Assembly (NCBI GenBank): GCA_003254885.1
Contig: QANT01001068.1
Span: 1 to 23,710, forward strand
Direction of reading: 5' to 3'
Length of the DNA stretch: 23,710 bases
Source of the DNA: Purshia tridentata
Taxonomy: Eukaryota; Streptophyta; Magnoliopsida; Rosales; Rosaceae
The position numbers were made by a program, and so were the translations under genes. Below the pieces are notes generated by a model, which had not been told where the DNA came from, ran no database searches, and worked only from the letters and a program-made list of their open reading frames with translations. Shown here piece after piece: positions 10,322 through 18,787 of this stretch. The first letter of the stretch is position 1. The number at the start of each line of letters is the position of its first letter.

Positions 10322-10510
10322 TGCGTGCACGTACGGCAGGATATTGGCCCTGCATGTGTATGACAGACCCTGGCTCTGCACATGTACGGCAGGATATGGG
10401 CCCTGCATGCGTACGGCAGATTGTAGGCCCTACGCATGTACGGCAGGAAATATTGGCCTTGCATGCGTACGGCAGGTCGTAGGCCCTGCGCATGTACGGC
10501 AGGTTCGGTG
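10322..10510 (+). repeat. 27-bp minisatellite, about seven copies
   Basis: The word TACGGCAG (one copy TATGACAG) starts at 10332, 10359, 10385, 10412, 10439, 10468 and 10495, with spacings of 26-29. Each unit also contains GGCCCTGCATG or a close variant, so CGGCAG and CTGC words alternate and could fold back on one another. Open frames on both strands here are products of the repeat. Confidence 0.9.
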
Positions 10511-11158
10511 GGTGACTGTTGGGTGCAAAATTCTATTGTGATATTAGTTCTAAAGTGATATTTAGTAACTTAACTAGTTTTATTGATTTTCCAGAAAATC
10601 TCAAAATGAATTTTAAAGTATGGATTTACTTATAGAGTTTTCAATGGATTTTATGAAAGTGATTTTAAAACTGGGGGATTTCAAAGAAAGGTTACAAAAT
10701 TCTAAGAAACTTGAAAGTAAAGGTTTATTAATATTTATTTGGATTTATGTCCACTCACTGAGTTAACTCATTAGCTTCACCCTTGTTGTGATCTTAATTT
10801 TTCCCCCAGGTTGTAGCGGTGGAACGGTCGAACCAAAGACGTCGAGGCACCATTTTAGAGTTGTGAAGCAGTAGGAATTCATTCTATTTGTATGTTATTT
10901 TCTATAGTAAAAGTTGTAGCACCACTCGGTAACTTAGTGAAAACTTAAGTAAATGGTTTTGGAATTGGGTCGGAGACCCCTTTTGGTTGTGGTAGAGGAG
11001 CTGTGGAACTTATAAGTGCATTTGCAGGTCTCGTGGAGAAAAGGGTTAGTCCAATTTCAGGGGAGGTTCTGCCGAATTTTCAGTAGAATTTTCCTTGATA
11101 TTGGATGCCCGCAGGATCACTCCGGGTTCCAGGGTGGAATTCGGGGTGGGTCCTGTCA

Positions 11159-11163
11159 ATAAG
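11159..11163 (+). repeat. Target-site duplication ATAAG, right copy
   Basis: This matches 8406-8410. Directly after it the interrupted protease frame resumes. Confidence 0.92.
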
Positions 11164-11260
11164 CGAGTCATTCCAAGTCACTGAGGACACCCCACAAAAT
11201 GAAGAAGAAGTGGAGATCAAGGAGGAAAAGGTAAAGCTGAGAGAGTCTTCAAGGTGCTGA
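11164..11260 (+). pseudogene. C-terminal continuation of the protease frame beyond the solo LTR
   Basis: If the solo LTR and one ATAAG copy are removed, the frame that ends at 8410 continues here in phase for about 32 codons to TGA at 11258-11260. The added segment is rich in Glu and Lys (EEE, KEEK) with no recognisable domain. It therefore ends before any reverse transcriptase, which shows that the pol region was already lost or truncated before the nested insertion. Confidence 0.75.
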
Positions 11261-13358
11261 GCTGGAAATGATGCCGAGAGCAGCACCATGGGATCTAGAA
11301 GAAGCAAGAGAAGCCACAAGTAAGGAGACATAGCAACGTTTGGTTGAAGACGGAAAAGCAAGCGCTTTTGGGAGGCAACCCACGTTTTAGGAAGATAGGA
11401 GCACAAGGAAGGACCAGCTAAGCACAACGCTTCCATTTGAGCTCGTAAACACTTTTATTTCATTCTTGCTTCATTTGAGACAGTTTTAGTGCTTTCTGTT
11501 TTTCTTTGTTAGTTTTTGTGTTAGATTTCCTTTTGGGGGTGTTTACTAACTTTCCTTACTTTAATGCGTATGCTTGTAGTTTTTCTCTTATACATTGAGG
11601 GAAATGTATCATTTAAGTTTGGGTGGAATAGGCAAGCTGTTTTAGAAGGGAATTTAAAAAAAAAAAAAAATTTCGTTTTGTGTTTTGTCTCTGGAGGATC
11701 GATCCTCCCTAGTGTGGAATCGATCCTCTGATGGTTGTTTTTGTGGTGGTCTCTGGAGGACCGATGCTCCCTAGTGTAGGATCGATCCTCTAGGTGATCC
11801 TTGCAAAAAAAAAAAAAAATTGTTTTAGAGTCCAAAGACCCTAAGAATCGATCCTAATTACATTAGGGTTGCTCTTTTGGGTACTAAATTAAAATGCAAT
11901 TCCTTGAGTGTTGATCCAATTTCAATTTGGATTTAACTCTCTAGGGTTCTTGCAACATGTGTTCTTAAAGTTTCCCAACACTTGACATGATTGTTTGACT
12001 TGTAGACTTGCATTGTTAGCCTTGCACAAGTTATCACTATTCACCTTGTTCATTTGATGTTAAATGTTTATTTTACAACTCCATGTGATCTATATTTCCT
12101 TTTCATGAACTTGTGTAGTATATGCATATTAAGTGTGTTTTATACTTGTTAAAGTAGACTTATATATGACCTATGTGAGCTATTGAGCCTGTTCTTTAAT
12201 TCTTGAGTGTGCGCGCCACTCTAATCTTATTCTTGTCATTAAGTCGTTGTTTTGATCTCACTATTCATTCATTTGGTCATACACTTGAAATTCACATAAT
12301 TTGAATCATTTTTGTTAGAACTTCTCTTTTATTCTATTTGAAGCATTTAGAGATTACATTGTGCCAAGGAGATGATGTTAGGCCATGTTTCTTTACCCTT
12401 TTAGCAGAAAAGCCAACCACATTGTGTTTACCGCTAGCTAGCCACTTTGAGCCTTAAATTAGCCTTTTCTTTGTCACCAAACACCCTTACTTAACCCTAA
12501 GTTTGGGGGAGTTACACTCCTTATCCCGTTTACCCTTATACTATGGTTTTTGGTTACATAAGAATTAGAGGGTGCAAAATAAGTGATTATGCATGACTTG
12601 AAGCAAAAGAAAAGAAGAAGTGCTCAAAAGACTATGCCGATGCCAAGAAAGAAGAAAAAGAACAAGCTAACAAAAGAAGAAGCAAAAGGCCGATGCAAAA
12701 GAGAGCGAAAAGTTCAAAATTCAAGTTATGAAGTGCAAATAAGGAAGGTATGTCCTAACTATGTTACAAATTCCATAGTACTAGCCATTGTATTTTCCTT
12801 TCATTTCAATACCATACCTAAACCTACGCCTTCATTTCAACCCATAAAAGTGCTTTATGATCTCAGGTATGGTGTAATCCTTTGGTGTGGAGATTGAATA
12901 GGAGAGAAGCTTATGACTAGTGATTCCATTTCAAGTTCATTGGCATTCATTCATGAGATCACATTCTTCTATTTGTGCCTTGTTTATTCAATGCTAATAT
13001 GTGAACTTGTATATATTATTCTCACATTACCTAAGAGCACAAAAATCAACCCAATTTCTGAGTGTTTATTGCTGAGAGTATGCCAAGTGAGGATTAGAGT
13101 TGAATTTAACTTGTATATAACATTTCTTGACTGTTTATCTAACACATGGGTTTATGCAAAGGATAGTATAGAGGACAATGAAGAAGTAAGGTATGCATTG
13201 TAGCTATCACTTAAATTTGATGAATGACTGATATATGTGCTTTGCTTGCAATAATTGATACTAGCCGCAAACATGAATTCATTTGTTGGGAAGCAGTCGT
13301 TTTTAGAGTCAGTCTTGAGTCTTTGTTTTATTTTCTTTGCTCGAGGACTAGCAAAGTC
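11261..13358 (+). other. Non-coding 3' body of the Athila/Tat-like element
   Basis: No convincing gene is visible. Near 11369 is the word TTTTGGGAGGCAACCC and near 11612 is ATTTAAGTTTGGGTGG; both resemble spacer words seen downstream of coding regions in related plant elements. CCTAAGTTTGGGGGAG near 12497 is a further internal polypurine-like word. A purine-rich stretch (about 12598-12720) gives a Lys-rich open frame, and 12913-13203 gives a hydrophobic one; neither has a recognisable domain. CTCGAGGACTAGCAAAG at 13340-13356 is typical of the sequence just before the 3' LTR in this group. Confidence 0.65.
11656..11819 (+). repeat. Pair of 41-bp direct repeats with GATCGATC palindromes, flanked by two A15 runs
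   Basis: The repeats lie at 11689-11729 and 11751-11791 (CTCTGGAGGA-CGAT-CTCCCTAGTGT-GATCGATCCTCT pattern) and differ at only a few positions. The first contains the perfect 16-bp palindrome GGAGGATCGATCCTCC (11693-11708). Runs of exactly fifteen A lie at 11656-11670 and 11805-11819. No known element is recognised. Confidence 0.85.
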
Positions 13359-13372
13359 TAAGTTTAGGGGTG
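13359..13372 (+). other. Polypurine tract of the Athila/Tat-like element
   Basis: TAAGTTTAGGGGTG lies directly before the TGTTGAATG start of the 3' LTR and follows the TCGAGGACTAGCAAAGTC block. It is an imperfect version of the AAGTTTGGGGGTG tract of relatives, the plus-strand priming site. Confidence 0.8.
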
Positions 13373-14060
13373 TGTTGAATGTTCATTTGTGCTTGTTTTT
13401 ATATGCTAACTCCCTAACCTAGAGTGCTAGAACTTGGCGTTTTGTGTGTTTTTGCTTTGTTTTTGTCTTTTATAGGTCAAATGAAGCAATTATGAAGCAA
13501 GAAGCCAAAAGAACCAAAATTTGACAATTCCTGATCAAACTAGGGAAACTGAAGAAATCCTGGTGGAACTAGGAAAGCTGAAATCCTATTTAAATAAGGA
13601 ATCCTAGCCAAACTAGGAAAACCATCAATATACAAGGCCATAAATGAGAAATCCTAGTGGGACTAGGAAAGGTAAATCCTAGCGGGACTAGGAAAGGTAA
13701 ACCTTAGTTGGACTGGAAATGGAAATCCTAATTGCACTAAGAAAACGTAATCCTAGTTGAACTAGGAAAACCTAACCTTAGTTGGACAAAGTTTCCTAGT
13801 GGGACCAAGGAATGCATAGTTAAAGTCAAAAGGCTTCTAGAAGCTTCATCAAGTCAACATCACATGAAGGAATGGGACTAAGGTGGCATGCACATGGACC
13901 AAGGGAGAAGCCCACACGCATGCAAGGGAAGAGGTGCAAGCACGTGAGCTTAAGTGACCAACCTTGCCGCAAGCCCACATGGAGAAACCCTAATTCTACT
14001 TTCCTATTTGTGCCGCAAGTCAAGTCCTTGGAGGCCAAGGAATCAGCACCTCCTCACTCC

Positions 14061-14068
14061 TATATAAA
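14061..14068 (+). promoter_or_regulatory. TATA box of the 3' LTR
   Basis: TATATAAA is in the same context as the 5' LTR box (CTCCTCACTCC before, GGCC after). If active it would drive transcription out into the satellite. Confidence 0.7.
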
Positions 14069-15037
14069 GGCCTTCTCTCCTCATTATTTTACATCAATCT
14101 CTACACATCTTCTTTTCAATCAAAATCTGCTCCCACACCAAAACTTCAGAATTTTATATTTTTAGAGAGAGAGTGTGTGTGCTGCAAGCAAGCTAAGCCA
14201 AGAGGAGGAGTGTGCCGTACAGCCCTAGAGATTTAAGAAGGAGGCCATGACACCCTTGCTGCCCAACCTTGCCGTGAGCATCAAGGAGGACCCCCTGCTG
14301 CCCTAGTCCTTGCCGCAAGCTACCTTGCCTTTGCCGTGACTTCCTTGTGGTTTCTTTCTTCCTTTTTCATGCTTTTTGTGTTGTTTTATTATTTTTAGGT
14401 GTTAATTAAGACGTTTAACATGGATTGCCAGTTTGTTTATCTAATTAAATATTTTATTTAATGTTTATGTTTTAGTTACTTTTATGCATTGTTAAGTTAA
14501 CGATGAAGCTTCTATTTATGTTCAATGTTTGAATTATGATTTCTGGAATTGATGATGATGGTACTTACATAAAATCCTATTACCTAATTAAATGACACTA
14601 GTTGTAGAGTCTTTAAGACTGGCCACCTTAGGAATAAAGCATCTAGTGATTGTTATAAAATTGAATAAGCTCAAAAGGATGACAATTTTAGAAGTAACAA
14701 GTAGCCACTTAAGCAACGGTTATGGTAATAGTATTCGCATGGCAGCGCCGTGTACATTTGGTTGGAAAGGGGGTCTGTGTCTTTGACATCTTCATGGAAC
14801 TTAATGACTATTGCATCGGTGATTGCCCTAGTTTATCTAGGAACATGCATGTTAACTTGCTAGGGTAGGCCCGATAAGCTCTTAGTACATGCATAAGGAA
14901 GGTATAACGCCAAAGGGAAATAGCCAAAGCCTTTGGTAGTCAAACTTTATGTTTGTAGTCTTTTGAAATTGCATGATTATCATATTAGTTGATCATTGAT
15001 AGTTTGGTGGATTCTGATGCTTAACAATGCCATGAAA

Positions 15038-15080
15038 GTGTGTGTGTGTGTGTGTGCGTGTGTTAGAGTGTGTGTGTGAG
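15038..15080 (+). repeat. GT-rich microsatellite in the 3' LTR
   Basis: A GT run of about 19 bases is followed by CGTGTGTTAGAGTGTGTGTGTGAG. The matching place in the 5' LTR (about 7447-7480) has a shorter run, so the length difference arose after insertion. Confidence 0.85.
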
Positions 15081-15269
15081 TTTTGACTTAAATCTAAACC
15101 CCCATACCGTGTGTGTGTGTTGTAAATAAGTTAAATTGGTTTGATGCATGTTTACCTATTCCTTATGGGATCGACCTCGTTATTTTCATGCTTTATTACG
15201 CCGCGATTCGTGCACTTGCGAGTAAACTTAGAAGTAAGTATTTATTTAGTTCTAAGAAAACAATCAACA

Positions 15270-17046
15270 ATGTGCACCGAAGTGACGTTTTTGTGAATCC
15301 TTCAAAACCAAAGTAGTTCTTTAGGGTTAGCATGCTACTATCGAGACGTGAGAAAGTGCTTCCTCATGTCTTTATTGCCAACCAAGAAAGTTTTGGCACA
15401 ATTTGGACGAATTTAGACTAAGTATGCACCGAAATTATGTTTTCGTAACACCTAAATTGGTTTTTTAGGGCTGGCACGCTAATTGAGAAATGAGAAAGTA
15501 CTTCCTAATGTCTTTCTTGCCAACTGGGCACGTTTTGATGCAATTTAGATGAAAGTAGACCGAGCATGCACCGAAATGATGTTTTAGTTCTTTCTTCACA
15601 TGAAATGTTCTTCTTGAGGGCCAGAACGTTAATCCAAGCATGACAATGTGCTTCTTGCCAACCGAGCACGTTTTGGTGCAACTTATACCAAATTGTACAT
15701 AGTGTGCACCGAAATGACGTTCCATGCATTCTTAACACCTAAAGTGGTTCATTTGCGCTAGAACGCTAATCCAAACAAGAGAAAGTACTTCTTCGTGTCT
15801 TTATTGCCAACCGGACACGTTTTGGTGCGATTGAACCAAAATTAGATTGAGTATGCACTGAAATGATGTTTTCGTGCGTTCTTAACCAAGAAAATGTGCT
15901 TCTTGAGGGGTAGAACGCTAATCCAAGCATTAGAAAGTGCTTCCCCATATCTTTCTTGCCAACCGGGCACGATTTGGTGGAAATTGCACGAAATTGGACT
16001 GAGTATGCACCAAAATGATGTTTTCGTTACTTCTAAACACAAAATGTGCTTCTCTAGGGCTAGAATGCTAATCCAAGCATAAGAAGCGGCTTCCCTATGT
16101 CTTTCCTGCTAACCGATGACATTTCGGTGCAACTTTAACCAAATTGTATTGAGTGTGCGCCGAAATGACGTCTTCGTTCATTCTTAGCACCTAAAGTGGT
16201 TCGTTAGGGCTAGCACGCTAATCGAGACATTGGAGAGTGCTTCCTCGTCTCTTTCTTGCCAACCGGGCACGTTTTGGTGCAATTTGGACCAAGTTAGACC
16301 GAGTATGCACCGAAAAGATATTTTTGTTCTATCCTAACACGAAACGTGCTTCTTTAAGGCAAGAATGCTAATCCAAGCAGGAGAAAGTGCATCCCTCTAT
16401 CTTTCTTGCCAACCGAGCATGTTTTGTTGCAATGTTAGCCGAATTTGACTCAATGTACACTGAAACGACGCATTCGCACATTCTTAACACCTAAAGTAGT
16501 TCGTTTGCGCTAGAACGCTAATCCAAACTTGAGAAAGTAGTTCCCCATCTGTTCCTTGTCATCCGAGCAATTTTTGGTGCAACTTTAGCCAAATTGGACC
16601 AAGTGTGCACCGGATGACTTATTCGTGCATTCTTAGCACCTAAAGTGGTTCTTGTGGGCTTGAACACTAATTGAGACATAAGAAAGTGCATCCCCATGTC
16701 TTTCTTGCCAACCGGGAACGTTTTAGTGCAACTTCAATCAAATTGGACTTAGTGTGCACTAAAATGACATTTTCGTGCATTCTTCAGACCTAAAGTGGTT
16801 CTTTAGGTTTAGCACGCTAATATCGAGACGTGAGCAAGTGCTTCCTCATGTCTTTCTTGCTAACTAAGAAAGTTTTGCCGCAATTTGGGCGAATTTGGAT
16901 TGAGTATGCATTGAAATGATGTTTTCGTAACACCTAAATTGGTTCTTTTAGGCTGATACGCTAATCGAGACATGAGAAAGTGCTTCCTCATGTCTTTCTT
17001 GCCAACCGGTCAATTTTTGATGCAATTTAGAAGAAAGTTGACTGAG
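15270..17046 (+). repeat. Satellite array, left arm (inner part)
   Basis: This resumes exactly where the array stopped at 5729, in the same monomer. GCAC anchors lie at about 15274, 15426, 15568, 15706, 15855, 16007, 16157, 16307, 16457, 16607, 16757, 16908 and 17046. The short monomers (142 and 138) recur in the expected places, and the same monomer type lies at 4555, 15568 and 17046. The array ends within GACTGAGCATG, at the very start of that monomer, where LINE ORF1 sequence begins. Confidence 0.95.
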
Positions 17047-18787
17047 CATGGGTAAGGAACAAAAAAGGACGATGGGACACACTGCTGCCCCCTTGGCAGG
17101 CAGCACTTCCAATGGTCTACAACTTGACAGCCTCCAAAATGGTAAGTTTTTACTTTTGGGCAAGGGACATGAGGACATGTTTAAGGAAGTTTCCCTTTCA
17201 TCCCTTTTGCCTCATGTGCCAGCTGACTCCCAAAGTCTTTTTTGTGAGCAGAACCACACCTCCCAAACCGTACCTTCCAATTCCATTCCCCAAACTTTAC
17301 CACCCAATTCCACTTCCCAAAATGTGACAACCAAACCCAGAAATTACAGCCATGTTGTTAGTGGGGCTGAGAAGTCTCCCCATGTGCCCATGGAACTCTC
17401 TCCTTCTTTGGTTATGAAGCATGCTGCCATGGGTATTTCTAGCCCTCTGCCAAGTCATTTTTGCTTGGGGAAGGCCTTGGATGGTGGAAGTGCAGCTACA
17501 ACCTTGGACCACCCTTTGGGTACAAATCTAGTGGCGCCTTCTCCACTTCTTAAGGGCAGAAGATGTGGTGGTGCTCTAGCTAGGTTGCTGCTTACCTCTA
17601 AAGGCTATCTTGAGCTTATTCCACCCCTTGTTCGAAGCTCCAGCCATGGTGGTGTTGCTTTGGGCATTTTGTCTTTCTCTTATCCAAGCGTTAATAACCT
17701 ATTGGATAATAGGGGTTTGGAACATTCCCCGCTGGTCACAAGCACCCAGCCCTCTTGTCAACAGCACATGGGTGCATTGGAGGGTGACATGGTCAGAAGT
17801 GCTGATAGGGGGCCTTGGCTTTTTGGTACTCCCAACACACATCACATGGGCGTGAAGGACAAAAGGACTTGTGCAAAAGGTACAGCGGGTGACAATCCCT
17901 CCCATTGGCATATTGCAACATTCCTCAAATGGTAAGTATGTAGCTGCCCGCTCTGATTTGGCTAAGGCCTTTCCCCTATCCCATATTGTGTCACATGATA
18001 TAGTTGACTTTCAAATTTCAAAAGAGAAGCATGTCTATTGTCCAACGGATCAAACTAAGCCTCCTAAGACAATGAATTATAGCCAGGCTATCATTGGTGA
18101 GGGGGAACCTCCTCATGTGCCCATGCAACTTCAGTTCCACCAACCTAGTACTAATAGAGGTAGAAGGGTGGTGTCTCCACCCCCTGATGTGGCAGCTAAG
18201 GGTTGCAAAATTTGGGAACATTCTTTGGTGGGCTATATGTTAGGGAAGAAGCTTCCTTTTCATGTTGTAAAGAATATTGCTCATAGGGTTTGGGGTAATA
18301 AGGGCCTGGAGAAGGTGCTTGAAAATGAGAGTGGCTTCTTCTTCTTCAAGTTCTCCAAGGCTGAAGCTTACTCTACCATTTTGAAGGCGGGTCCATGGCT
18401 GTTTGCTGGGCAACCTTTATTCCTCAAGAGGTGGCAACCAGGCCTAATTTTAACTAAGGAATCACACACCAAAATCCCTCTTTGGGCCAAATTCTACAAT
18501 GTCCCTCATGAGTTCTTGACTGAGAGGGGAGCTGAGCTATATTGCTAGTGCAGTAGGTAGGCCTCTCTATGCCGACAGCCTTACCGAAACTTGCAAAAGA
18601 ATCTCCTATGCTAGGGTGTGCATAGAGATTGATGCTAGGTCAGAATTAATTGATTCATTTGATTCAATGGTGAAGGAAGGTACTTCCTTTGAGATCAAGG
18701 TGGAATACCAATGGAAACCTATGATATGTACACTTTGCAATTCTTTTGGTCATTTTATGGGAAGCTACACCAAGGGACAGAATCCTT
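17047..18787 (+). pseudogene. LINE ORF1 remnant (DUF4283 and CCHC zinc knuckle), truncated and frameshifted
   Basis: Three successive frames cover the segment: 17048-17935, then about 17890-18530, then about 18530-18780. The middle frame carries a DUF4283-type RNA-binding domain: W-EHSLVGYMLGKKLPF near 18213, GFFFFKFS near 18330, GPWLF near 18394 and PLWAKF near 18477. The last frame adds the usual IASAVGRPL block and ends in a zinc knuckle, C-x2-C-x4-H-x4, whose final Cys is Tyr (TAC at 18766). The family's ORF1 protein binds the LINE RNA. The first frame is Ser/Pro-rich and contains a diverged relative of the N-terminal part of the middle frame. Both ends are cut: satellite in plus orientation lies on the left and the same satellite inverted on the right (from about 18788). 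No ORF2 follows. Confidence 0.85.

Larger units (their letters stand above)
8411..11158 (+). mobile_element. Solo LTR (2748 bp) of a second retrotransposon family, nested in the Athila/Tat-like element
   Basis: It starts TGTAACGACTCGTACC and ends GGTCCTGTCA, with TG...CA termini and a perfect 5-bp duplication ATAAG on both sides. No retroelement protein, primer binding site or polypurine tract is inside, so it is one LTR left after LTR-LTR recombination. Contents in order: U3 with an imperfect direct repeat (8511-8564 and 8651-8706), a palindromic heat-shock-element-like site (8765-8788), a CT-rich tract (about 8810-8830), a GC-rich leader (8833-9195), more than 1 kb of AT-rich sequence without coding signal (about 9200-10250), a 27-bp minisatellite (10322-10510), and a CT-rich CCCCCAG stretch at 10802-10809. 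The TGTAACGAC start is common in Ty3/gypsy (Tekay-like) LTRs; that family call is a guess. Confidence 0.87.
5730..15269 (+). mobile_element. LTR retrotransposon, Athila/Tat-like (Ty3/gypsy), ~9.5 kb, internally deleted and carrying a nested solo LTR
   Basis: Two LTRs in the same orientation (5730-7672 and 13373-15269) both start TGTTGA and end TCAACA. A primer binding site matching the 3' end of tRNA-Asp (7679-7696) and a purine-rich tract before 13373 flank the body. Without the nested solo LTR the body is only about 2.95 kb. It holds a protease remnant but no reverse transcriptase, RNase H, integrase or clear gag, so the copy cannot move on its own. Flanking bases are GTATG (5725-5729) and ATGTG (15270-15274). 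The satellite continues in phase across the insertion, and GTGTG would be the expected target, one transition from each flank. The tRNA-Asp site and the KDPG-protease context point to Athila/Tat; the clade is inferred. Confidence 0.9.
13373..15269 (+). repeat. 3' LTR of the Athila/Tat-like element
   Basis: It begins TGTTGAATGTTC and ends CAATCAACA, and aligns to 5730-7672 along its length. Compared with the 5' LTR it lacks a short stretch between two CAAGTCAA words (near 13850) and about 33 bases near 14230. Its GT repeat near 15038-15080 is longer. Satellite resumes at 15270. Confidence 0.93.

Noticed and set aside
10157-10541. Several overlapping open frames on both strands around 10157-10541
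   Set aside because: They are translations of the 27-bp minisatellite in different frames; Cys/Arg-rich repeats of this kind follow from the DNA repeat.
8411-11158. A host gene with promoter, GC-rich first exon and intron at 8411-11158
   Set aside because: TG/CA ends and the perfect ATAAG duplication define it as an LTR insertion, and no downstream coding exon is present. The gene-like layout is kept only as an observation about the LTR.
12583-13203. Lys-rich (12583-12897) and hydrophobic (12913-13203) open frames in the retroelement 3' body, considered as an env-like region
   Set aside because: There is no signal peptide or recognisable domain arrangement. The first is explained by a purine-rich tract and the second is short. 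The evidence is too weak to call a gene.
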